Part shown: positions 16,137 to 23,760 of the stretch, one piece after another
Numbering within the stretch: the first letter of the stretch is position 1
Layout: the number at the start of each line of letters is the position of its first letter
Assembly (NCBI GenBank): GCA_964549335.1
Contig: CAZJUQ010000036.1
Coordinates: 55,674 to 119,673, forward strand
Direction: 5' to 3'
Origin: Sulfidibacterium sp964549335
GTDB lineage: Bacteria; Bacteroidota; Bacteroidia; Bacteroidales; F082
DNA length: 64,000 bases
The notes under the pieces: generated by a model
The model's input: only the letters and a program-made list of their open reading frames with translations
Databases searched by the model: none
What the model was told of the DNA's origin: nothing
Position numbers and translations under genes: made by a program

Positions 16137-17373
16137 TATCCAAAACACCTTTGTATTGCCTAACAATGGAATCGAACTCCTGTCTGTATCTTTTATCCAC
16201 GGGTTTTGCAGGCGGCGACTTTACTTTTAAGGGGTCAATGGCTCTGCCGTTTTTAAAAAAACGGAAATCGAGATGGGGACCCGTTGCCAAACCGGTGTGT
16301 CCCACATATCCTATCAGTTGCCCCTGTTTTACCTTCATACCCGTTTTCAGCCCCCGGGCAAAAGCCCTCAAATGTGCATACTGCGTAGTATAAGTGCCGT
16401 TATGTTTTATCTTTACGTATCTGCCGGCACCACCTCTTTGGTAACCTTTCTTTATAACAATACCGTCTCCTATAGAATGTACCGGTGTTCCCTCGGCAGC
16501 GGCATAATCGACACCGTGGTGCGGCCGCCTGATCTTTAAAATGGGATGATACCGGCTGTTTGAAAAACGAGAACTTATCCGGCGGTATTTTAACGGTGCT
16601 TTTAAAAAGGTACGCTCCAGACTGTTTCCGTTTTCGTCGAAATAATCGCCTTCGCCATTTTGTTCAAAATAGAAAGCGTAAAAATCATTTTTCTGATGAA
16701 TGAAATCGGCAGCCTTGATTTTTCCCAAACCCACATAACGGTTGTCAACATATAGTTTGGTATAAAATATTTTGTAGGCATCACCCTTTTGCAAACCGAA
16801 AAAATCTATGGTCCAGGCATATATCTCCGACAATTCGTTCGCCAGGTTGGGATCGTTTCCGGCATCAACCATGGAATTCCATAAGGATGTTTTTATAACC
16901 CCCGAGGCAACCGTGTCTTTTGCAACAATTTGCTTTGTTCCCCGCCTCACAAATACGGTATCTCCCAAATGATAAAGCAGATACCTCGAAGGCGAAAGCT
17001 CGTAAACAAAATAGAGAGGTTTTGCTGCCGAATCGTTGGTCGTTATTATCACATACTTGTTGCCGCGTCGTATTTTTCTTACATCAAACGTATCTTTGGT
17101 ATGTCTGGCTATGTAATCTATTGTGGCATAACTAACACCGTATTTGAGCAAAATATCCGACAAAAACTGGTTCTTTTTTACCGTACCGTTAATAACCTTC
17201 AGACTGTCGGTATTTATACCGTACAATATTTTATGAACCACCGTATCTTCAATGTATTCCGCTTTGTCAATTTTCTTAACGTCATTCCGCCCGCTCTGCC
17301 GGTTATCGCAAGCCGTCATGAATAATACCAGGGCAAATACGGCCATTGCTGTTTTAAAACCGCTTTTCATCAC
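16123..17373 (-). CDS. M23 family metallopeptidase, predicted lipoprotein
   Basis: The 416-residue protein should cut peptidoglycan cross-links at the cell envelope. It starts with a lipoprotein signal (MMKSGFKTAMAVFALVLFMT, then ACDN). A LysM-like or OapA-like middle region (QFLSDILLKYGVSYATIDYIA) precedes the LytM catalytic domain at about residues 265-385. Zinc and catalytic residues are seen in RPHHGVDYAAAEG, TQYAHL and TGLATGPHLDF. The last motif reads HLD where the classical HxH has a second histidine; I recall this change from other Bacteroidota members. It is divergent from the ROK regulator gene, with a 301-base gap. Confidence 0.88.
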   Translation of the reverse strand: MMKSGFKTAMAVFALVLFMTACDNRQSGRNDVKKIDKAEYIEDTVVHKILYGINTDSLKVINGTVKKNQFLSDILLKYGVSYATIDYIARHTKDTFDVRKIRRGNKYVIITTNDSAAKPLYFVYELSPSRYLLYHLGDTVFVRRGTKQIVAKDTVASGVIKTSLWNSMVDAGNDPNLANELSEIYAWTIDFFGLQKGDAYKIFYTKLYVDNRYVGLGKIKAADFIHQKNDFYAFYFEQNGEGDYFDENGNSLERTFLKAPLKYRRISSRFSNSRYHPILKIRRPHHGVDYAAAEGTPVHSIGDGIVIKKGYQRGGAGRYVKIKHNGTYTTQYAHLRAFARGLKTGMKVKQGQLIGYVGHTGLATGPHLDFRFFKNGRAIDPLKVKSPPAKPVDKRYRQEFDSIVRQYKGVLDTIPF

Positions 17374-17574
17374 TTTTTTGTTATTTGTTCACAAAATCGT
17401 TCCGCAAAAAAAACATACACACCAAATAACATAGTTTTTACAGAAATGACAGATAGTACAAGAATTTGTTTTTATGGAAACGCTTAAATATTAAAAAACC
17501 GCAAAACTAATAATAAACCACTTTGAATTTTTACAGGGCTAAAAAAATAAAAAATTTATCAACCCATATTTTTT

Positions 17575-17656
17575 TAAAAATTTATAAATGAACACAAAAC
17601 ATTTATAAAATTTTTATGAAAGTTTTGTAATTCGTATTAAATTATTGTTAAATTTG
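17575..17656 (+). promoter_or_regulatory. ROK gene promoter with adjacent A/T-rich inverted repeat
   Basis: TTTG (17624-17627), 21 bases and TAAATTTG (17649-17656) form a Bacteroidota-type promoter with an expected leader of about 15 bases. Immediately upstream, an arm at 17575-17590 (ending TTTATAAATG) is the inverse of an arm at 17600-17616 (starting CATTTATAAA), with one extra T in the second arm and a 9-base spacer. This is a candidate operator for the ROK protein or an upstream activator site. The rest of the 17374-17574 gap shows nothing I can interpret. Confidence 0.5.
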
Positions 17657-17674
17657 CTGGCTTAATTTAAAATA

Positions 17675-18898
17675 ATGTCATTATTTAGCAGTGATGGTTT
17701 CTTGGAAAAGCTCACAAGAGTAGAGCTTAAGAAGCATTATCAAAAGAAGAAGATAGTGCGTTCTTTATACTTACACGGGAATCTGTCGCAATCGGAAATA
17801 ATGGGTTATGTTGAAGTGAGTGCTCCGACACTTCAGAATTTGCTGGACGAACTGATAAACGAGAGAATAATTGTTGTTTCCGGACCGGGTTCGTCAAAGG
17901 GAGGCAGAAGACCGAATTTATACGGATTAAAGAGGAATGCCCTGTATGTTTTGTCGATTGATATTGGCTTGTATGTAACACGGATGACCCTTTTCGACAT
18001 AACAAACAAAAAAGCCTCTCCCGTAAAAAAGATAACCATTGAACTTAAAAACGACATCACCATAATAGATATTATTTACAACAACGCATTGGAATTGATA
18101 AAAAAATCGGGGATTGACGAGTCGAGGATACTTGGAGTTGGTATCGATATGCCCGGACTGATAAATTCGGAAGAGGGGAGAAACCACTCCGTATTGAATT
18201 GCGACAAACCCGTACGTGAACTTTTTGAAGAAAAGTTTAAAAAGCCTGTTGTTATTATTAACGATGCAAAAGCAAAAACACTTGCGGAATTCCGTTTCGG
18301 CAAAGCTATAGGCAAACGTCATGTTCTGGTGCTGCATTTGGGCTGGGGTATCGGATTAGGAATGATATTGAACGGAAAACCGTACAATGGTGCCAACGGA
18401 TTTTCAGGCGAATTTGCCCACATACCCATGACCGACCAGCGCGGTTTACTGTGTAAATGCGGCAAAAGAGGGTGCCTCGAAACGGTAACATCGGGTGCGG
18501 CATTGACACGTTTGGCGGTAGAGGCAATAGAAGAGGGAGAGATGACTTTAATAAAAGAGATGTCGGGAGGCAATGTCAAAAATATAAATCCCGATTTGAT
18601 ACTGAAAGCCGCTTCGGAAGGCGACCAATTTGCCATCAGCATAATATCGAAAATAGGTTTCGATTTGGGTAAAGGTATCTCTTCGCTGGTACAAATATTA
18701 AATCCCGAAATGATAATTTTAGGCGGTCCGCTCGCAAAAGCAGGCTCATATCTTACCACATCAATCGAACAAGCTCTTCATCAATATACTTTTTCAATTA
18801 TCAGGGAAGGAATGGAAATTACAATCAGCGAACTTGGCGACGAAGCTAATTTATTGGGAAACACTATTAACGTAATGGAAACTTTGTTTGAAAATTAA
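17675..18898 (+). CDS. ROK family transcriptional regulator (NagC/XylR-like)
   Basis: The 407-residue protein has an N-terminal winged helix (IVRSLYLHGNLSQSEIMGYV, ending near GGRRPNLYGL at residue 80) joined to a sugar-kinase-like ROK domain. In the latter I see the phosphate-loop strand IDIGLYVTRMTLFD, a second phosphate region LVLHLGWGIGLGMILNG and the zinc motif CKCGKRGCLETVTSG. Such proteins sense free or phosphorylated sugars and repress catabolic genes. It lies directly upstream of SusC, SusD and the NagB-LmbE fusion, so an amino-sugar ligand such as GlcNAc-6-phosphate is the natural guess. The SusC signal peptide starts 44 bases after its stop. Confidence 0.9.
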   Translation: MSLFSSDGFLEKLTRVELKKHYQKKKIVRSLYLHGNLSQSEIMGYVEVSAPTLQNLLDELINERIIVVSGPGSSKGGRRPNLYGLKRNALYVLSIDIGLYVTRMTLFDITNKKASPVKKITIELKNDITIIDIIYNNALELIKKSGIDESRILGVGIDMPGLINSEEGRNHSVLNCDKPVRELFEEKFKKPVVIINDAKAKTLAEFRFGKAIGKRHVLVLHLGWGIGLGMILNGKPYNGANGFSGEFAHIPMTDQRGLLCKCGKRGCLETVTSGAALTRLAVEAIEEGEMTLIKEMSGGNVKNINPDLILKAASEGDQFAISIISKIGFDLGKGISSLVQILNPEMIILGGPLAKAGSYLTTSIEQALHQYTFSIIREGMEITISELGDEANLLGNTINVMETLFEN

Positions 18899-18942
18899 TA
18901 ACAGTGATAATTAATTATATGTTTAACCAAAATTCAGAGTTT

Positions 18943-21900
18943 ATGAAAAGCAAATTACTTTTGGCACTATTACTCTTCTTCGGAGGAATAGGAAGCCTGT
19001 TTGCTCAAAGGGTAATTACCGGTACCGTTACCGACAAAAGCGACGGTTCGGCAATACCCGGAGTTAACGTTGTTGTTGAAGGTACCACACAAGGAACAAC
19101 AACCGATTTGGACGGAAAGTATTCCATTTCGGTTGCCGACAATGCCAAAGCGTTGGTATTTTCCTTTGTAGGTTACCAAAAAAAGGTTGTTGAGATAGGA
19201 AACAAATCGACAATTAATGTTGTTTTGGCACCATCCAACATCGCCCTTAACGAAGTGGTGGTAACCGCCCTCGGTATTTCCAAAGAGAAAAAATCGTTAG
19301 CATATTCCGCCGACCAGGTGGATGGCGACGAAGTTACCGCCGTAAAAGACCCTGCAATAATAAACAGTTTGAGCGGAAAGGTTACAGGTATGGTAATTAA
19401 CCAGAGCGGCTCGGGTGTGGGAGGTTCGGTACGTGTAACTCTCAGGGGTAACAAATCGACACGTAACAATCAACCTCTTTACGTTATTGACGGGGTTCCC
19501 ATGATGAACTACACTCCCCAACAGCCCAACGACCCTTGGGGAGGCGGCAATGCCAGCGGAGCTATCGGCGTTGACGGTGGCGATGCTTTATCAAGTATCA
19601 ACCCCGACGATATCGAAAGCATAACCGTACTTAAAGGTGCATCGGCAGCAGCACTTTACGGTAGCCAAGCTGCCAACGGCGCCATTATGATTACCACAAA
19701 AAAAGGAAAAAAGGGAAAAGGTACTATCAACTTTTCTTCCAATTTTATGATTAACAGTCCGTACAATATCCCCGATATGCAATACAAGTACGGACAAACC
19801 TCAAACGGCTCGTTAGACAGTTGGGGCGACCTGTTGGGAACTCCGGCTCCCGACCATGTTACGGGGTTTTTCCAAAACGGTAGCGTTGCCATGAACACTT
19901 TGAGCTTTTCGGCAGGAACAGAAAACGCCCAAACATACATTTCGTATGCAAATACACATTCCAATGGAATTATGCCCGACAACAAACTCGACAGGCACAA
20001 TTTCAATTTGAACCAACATGCTCAATTTTTCGATAATTTGATTGAACTTGACGCCTCGGTGAACTATTTGCATCAAAGAATCGATAACGACCCTGCTCTC
20101 GGTTTGTACTACAACCCGCTTACCGGGCTCTATTTCTTCCCGAGGGGATTGAACTTCGACGATTATAAAAACCATTTCGAAGTATTTTCGCCCGAAAGGA
20201 ATATGATGGTTCAAAATTGGTTTGCCGACAAAGACGACCAGCAAAACCCTTATTGGATTGCTTATCGCGACCCCAACTTTGCAAAACGCGACAGATTTTT
20301 TACCAACATTAATTTAAAAATCCACCTTAATAAAGATATCGACATTATTGCCCGCGGTAATTTGGACAAAACTTTCGACATATTCGACCAAAGGTCGTAT
20401 GCCACAACCCAAGCAACTTTAGCCGACCACAACGGAAGGTACTTGCTGAACAAAACCGAAGGAACACAACTTTACGGTGATGTTCTTGTTAATTACCACC
20501 ACAACTTCTCTAACATTTCGGTTACGGCAAACATGGGCGGAAGTATCCGCGACACTCGTATCTATAACGAATTTTTCGATTCGTTTCATGCCGATTTGAA
20601 ATTTGCTAATATATTCAGTCTGCAAAATTTCAAACAACCCGGTGCCACCATAAAACAAGGCGAACAAAGAAAACAGTTACAGTCGGTTTACGGAAGCGCA
20701 CAAATAGGTTACAACAATTATCTCTACCTCGATATTACCGGACGTAACGATTGGTCGTCAACATTGCCTACACAATCCTATTTTTATCCCTCGGTAGGTC
20801 TTTCGGCCGTTATCTCCGAAATGGTTGACGTTGACTGGATGGATTATTTAAAAGCACGCATCTCTTATGCAGTAGTGGGTAATGATGTTGACCCCTATGT
20901 AGCCAATATGATTAACTCCATCGATCCCGTTCAAGGTCTTGTTACAAATACCTTGGGATTACTTCCCGGAAAAGAACTTGTTCCCGAAAAATCAAAATCG
21001 TTCGAAACGGGATTCGAAATGCGTATATTAAAAGATAAATTACGTTTCAACTTTACCTATTATAACACACACACCGAAAATCAATTCATTAAAATTGCTG
21101 CTCCCATGGGAAGCGGTTATACTCAATATTTGATTAATGCTGGTGATGTTCAAAACAAAGGTGTTGAAATCATGCTCGGACTTACCCCCGTTAAAACAAA
21201 CACCGTAAAATGGGATGCCGACTTCAATTTCACAAGAAACGTAAACAAAGTTATCAGCCTTAGCGACGACCTGCCAAACGGTATCTTTTACCTTACCGCA
21301 CCCGGAGTTAATAACTACGGTATGGCTTTAACCGAAGGTGGCTCGTTCGGCGATATTTACGGAAAAACTTTCCAAAGGGCTGACAATGGCAATATTATCG
21401 TTGACGAAAACGGGAAACCCCTGCCTACCGAAGGCGGATTAAAACTTGTAGGAAATCCCGAACCCGATTTCAGACTCAGCATGAACAACATAATAACCTA
21501 TAAACGCTTTACTTTCCGGCTGTTGATTGACGGACGTTTCGGCGGTGAAGTAATGTCGCTGACACAAGCAATGGCCGATTTGTACGGCGTAACCCAAGTC
21601 ACTGCCGACGCCAGAGATAACGGCGGCGTGGATATTGCAGCCCAATATGCCGACGGCACCCCTTTCAACGGCAAATTGGATGCCCACCAATTCTATACAA
21701 CGGTAGGCGGACGTGCCGGCATCACCGAATATTATGTTTACGATGCCACCAATATCCGTTTACGTGAATTTAATGTGGGATATAACTTTAAAATCAACTC
21801 CAATGTGATAAAAAACCTGAAACTTGCTTTCGTGGCTCGCAATCTCTTCTTCTTTATGAATAATGCCCCGTTTGATCCCGACATAACAATGTCCACGGGA

Positions 21901-21978
21901 ACCTCGTATCAAGGTGTTGATGTTTTCAGTCCGCCTTCCACAAGAAGTTTCGGTCTTAACCTTTCACTTTCGTTTTAA
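18943..21978 (+). CDS. SusC/RagA family TonB-linked outer membrane transporter
   Basis: This 1011-residue protein should import oligosaccharides across the outer membrane together with the SusD-like lipoprotein encoded next. The parts in order are a signal peptide ending GSLFAQ, a carboxypeptidase-regulatory-like domain (VITGTVTDKSDGSAIPGVNV), the TonB-box region NEVVVTALGI, a plug domain with the SusC signature QPLYVIDGVPM and GASAAALYGSQAANGAI, and a 22-strand-type barrel ending in RSFGLNLSLSF. I use ATG 18943 because the signal peptide begins there; the upstream ATG 18904 adds 13 residues. The substrate is not visible in the sequence; the downstream enzyme points to amino sugars. Confidence 0.95.
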   Translation: MKSKLLLALLLFFGGIGSLFAQRVITGTVTDKSDGSAIPGVNVVVEGTTQGTTTDLDGKYSISVADNAKALVFSFVGYQKKVVEIGNKSTINVVLAPSNIALNEVVVTALGISKEKKSLAYSADQVDGDEVTAVKDPAIINSLSGKVTGMVINQSGSGVGGSVRVTLRGNKSTRNNQPLYVIDGVPMMNYTPQQPNDPWGGGNASGAIGVDGGDALSSINPDDIESITVLKGASAAALYGSQAANGAIMITTKKGKKGKGTINFSSNFMINSPYNIPDMQYKYGQTSNGSLDSWGDLLGTPAPDHVTGFFQNGSVAMNTLSFSAGTENAQTYISYANTHSNGIMPDNKLDRHNFNLNQHAQFFDNLIELDASVNYLHQRIDNDPALGLYYNPLTGLYFFPRGLNFDDYKNHFEVFSPERNMMVQNWFADKDDQQNPYWIAYRDPNFAKRDRFFTNINLKIHLNKDIDIIARGNLDKTFDIFDQRSYATTQATLADHNGRYLLNKTEGTQLYGDVLVNYHHNFSNISVTANMGGSIRDTRIYNEFFDSFHADLKFANIFSLQNFKQPGATIKQGEQRKQLQSVYGSAQIGYNNYLYLDITGRNDWSSTLPTQSYFYPSVGLSAVISEMVDVDWMDYLKARISYAVVGNDVDPYVANMINSIDPVQGLVTNTLGLLPGKELVPEKSKSFETGFEMRILKDKLRFNFTYYNTHTENQFIKIAAPMGSGYTQYLINAGDVQNKGVEIMLGLTPVKTNTVKWDADFNFTRNVNKVISLSDDLPNGIFYLTAPGVNNYGMALTEGGSFGDIYGKTFQRADNGNIIVDENGKPLPTEGGLKLVGNPEPDFRLSMNNIITYKRFTFRLLIDGRFGGEVMSLTQAMADLYGVTQVTADARDNGGVDIAAQYADGTPFNGKLDAHQFYTTVGGRAGITEYYVYDATNIRLREFNVGYNFKINSNVIKNLKLAFVARNLFFFMNNAPFDPDITMSTGTSYQGVDVFSPPSTRSFGLNLSLSF

Positions 21979-22012
21979 TAAAGCTATTATGAACATTTAA
22001 AATTTATAAATT

Positions 22013-23587
22013 ATGAAAAATAACAAAAAATACATATTCGGATTAGCTTTGATGTTCGTTGTAGCCGGTTTATTCTTTCAGAGTTGTACCAAAAATTTCG
22101 AGGAAATTAACACCGACGATTACGGAATTTCCGATGAACAACTGAAAGCCGATTACAAACTGGTTGGAGAGCCTTTTAAACAGGCATTACAGAACATCTA
22201 TGCATATACACCCGTTTGGGTTACCCAATTACAACAGAACCTCATTGGCGATGTTTATTCTGGATATATGATGCCTCCTACTCCTTTCAGGGGTAATGTA
22301 AACAACATGACCTATGCCCTGGTTGACGGATGGAACGGCTTTCCGTGGAGTGTAGCATACAAGGACGTTATGGCTCCATTGGCTATGGTGGAAAGAAAAG
22401 CCGGCGACGGTTTCCCCAATTTTAAAGCCTGGGCAAAAATAGTACGCGTTGAAGCTATGCACCGCGTAAGCGATATTTACGGACCCATAATCTATACAAA
22501 ATACGGAAAACCAAACGACGACGGAAGTTTTGACTACGATTGTCAAAAAGATGTTTATTATGCCTTTTTCCAAGATTTGGACGACGCCATTAAAACATTG
22601 ACTCCGTATGCCGACGGCGATTCGGTGCAGATGTTTGCCTCATTCGATTTGGTTTACGGCGGCGATTACGCAAAATGGATAAAATTCGCCAATACTTTGC
22701 GTATGCGTTTGGCAATTCGTATAGCTATGGTTGACCCTGAAAAAGCTGAAGCAGAGTACAAAGCTGCCGTCAATCAAAAATACGGAGTGTTGGTAGATAA
22801 CAGCGACAACTTTATTGTAAAAAGCGAAGCCGGATTAAGCCACCCCTTAAACACCATTAACAATGCTTGGAACGACATTCGTATGGGGGCTCCCATGGAC
22901 TCCTATTTAAACGGATACAACGACCCACGCATGCCGAAATATTTCCAACCTTCGGAAATTGTTCCCGGCGAATATGTAGGCATTAGAGAAGGTATCGATA
23001 TAAAAGCCAAAGCCGATTATCAACCATTCTCGAAACTTGCCGAAATGGGTCCTGTTCAACTTATGGTTTGCGCCGAAGCCTATTTCCTCCGTGCCGAAGG
23101 TGCTTTGAGAGGTTGGGACAACGGCGGAACCGCCCAGGAATTTTACGAAACGGGTATCCAAAAATCCTTCGACCAATACGGCTTGGGTGATGCATCGGCA
23201 TATATTAACGACGATACCGACACGCCGGCAGATTACGACGATCCGTTTAATCCCGAAAACAATATCGAAGCCGCTTCGAATATCACCATAAAATGGAATG
23301 ACGGTGACGACTTTGAAACCAAACTCGAACGTATCATCACACAAAAATGGATTGCCATGTATCCCGACGGGCAAGAAGCATGGTCGGAATTCCGCAGAAC
23401 GGGTTACCCCAAATTGTTCCCCAATATTATAAATAACAGCGGTGGAACAATTACGGGATTCATCAAAAGAATAAACTTTGTTGAAGGCGAATATCAAGCC
23501 AACCCGCAAGGAGTTCAAAATGCAATAACCAACTGCTTGAACGGCCCCGATACCGGCGGTACACCGCTGTGGTGGGATGTAAACTAA
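22013..23587 (+). CDS. SusD/RagB family nutrient-binding outer membrane lipoprotein
   Basis: The 524-residue lipoprotein partners the SusC transporter and caps its pore while binding the glycan. The signal ends in a lipobox (VVAGLFFQSC, cysteine near residue 25) followed by TKNFEEINTDDYG. The tetratricopeptide-like helical body contains VWVTQLQQNLIGD, YKDVMAPLAMVERKA and EAMHRVSDIYGPIIYTKYG. The arrangement fits the SusD-like subgroup of about 500 residues rather than the starch SusD itself. It starts 35 bases after the transporter gene. The stop is followed by two strong inverted repeats before the next gene. Confidence 0.93.
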   Translation: MKNNKKYIFGLALMFVVAGLFFQSCTKNFEEINTDDYGISDEQLKADYKLVGEPFKQALQNIYAYTPVWVTQLQQNLIGDVYSGYMMPPTPFRGNVNNMTYALVDGWNGFPWSVAYKDVMAPLAMVERKAGDGFPNFKAWAKIVRVEAMHRVSDIYGPIIYTKYGKPNDDGSFDYDCQKDVYYAFFQDLDDAIKTLTPYADGDSVQMFASFDLVYGGDYAKWIKFANTLRMRLAIRIAMVDPEKAEAEYKAAVNQKYGVLVDNSDNFIVKSEAGLSHPLNTINNAWNDIRMGAPMDSYLNGYNDPRMPKYFQPSEIVPGEYVGIREGIDIKAKADYQPFSKLAEMGPVQLMVCAEAYFLRAEGALRGWDNGGTAQEFYETGIQKSFDQYGLGDASAYINDDTDTPADYDDPFNPENNIEAASNITIKWNDGDDFETKLERIITQKWIAMYPDGQEAWSEFRRTGYPKLFPNIINNSGGTITGFIKRINFVEGEYQANPQGVQNAITNCLNGPDTGGTPLWWDVN

Positions 23588-23600
23588 TACCTTTTCCATG

Positions 23601-23640
23601 TGCGGGAATGAAATATGATTAATAACCTGTTCCATTCCCG
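23601..23640 (+). promoter_or_regulatory. 9-bp inverted repeat after the susD-like gene
   Basis: GCGGGAATG (23601-23609) is perfectly complementary to CATTCCCGC (23632-23640), with a 22-base loop, 14 bases after the SusD stop. TTTTTCTC follows at 23650-23657. It may be a weak terminator or a 3' stabiliser reducing read-through into the sugar enzyme gene. Confidence 0.5.
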
Positions 23641-23657
23641 CCCATTGTAATTTTTCT

Positions 23658-23735
23658 CTTAAAAGGTGTTTTACAGACTGTTTTTTTCGTAAGCAATAAA
23701 TTTTAACAGAAAAAACACAAGTAAAACACCTTTTA
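23658..23735. repeat. Perfect 16-bp inverted repeat upstream of the NagB-LmbE gene
   Basis: TTAAAAGGTGTTTTAC (23658-23673) is exactly repeated in inverse as GTAAAACACCTTTTAA (23720-23735). The 46-base loop contains a smaller inverse pair, CTGTT with AACAG, allowing a long compound hairpin. It ends 25 bases before the next start codon, so it could be an operator, an RNA structure controlling translation, or a terminator-type element dividing the operon. Confidence 0.55.
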
Positions 23736-23760
23736 AAAATTAACAAAAAAATATTTTAAA

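Noticed and set aside
22907..23746. 279-residue frame opposite the SusD-like gene
   Set aside because: It is antisense to a well-supported gene; its openness is a by-product of the codon usage on the other strand.
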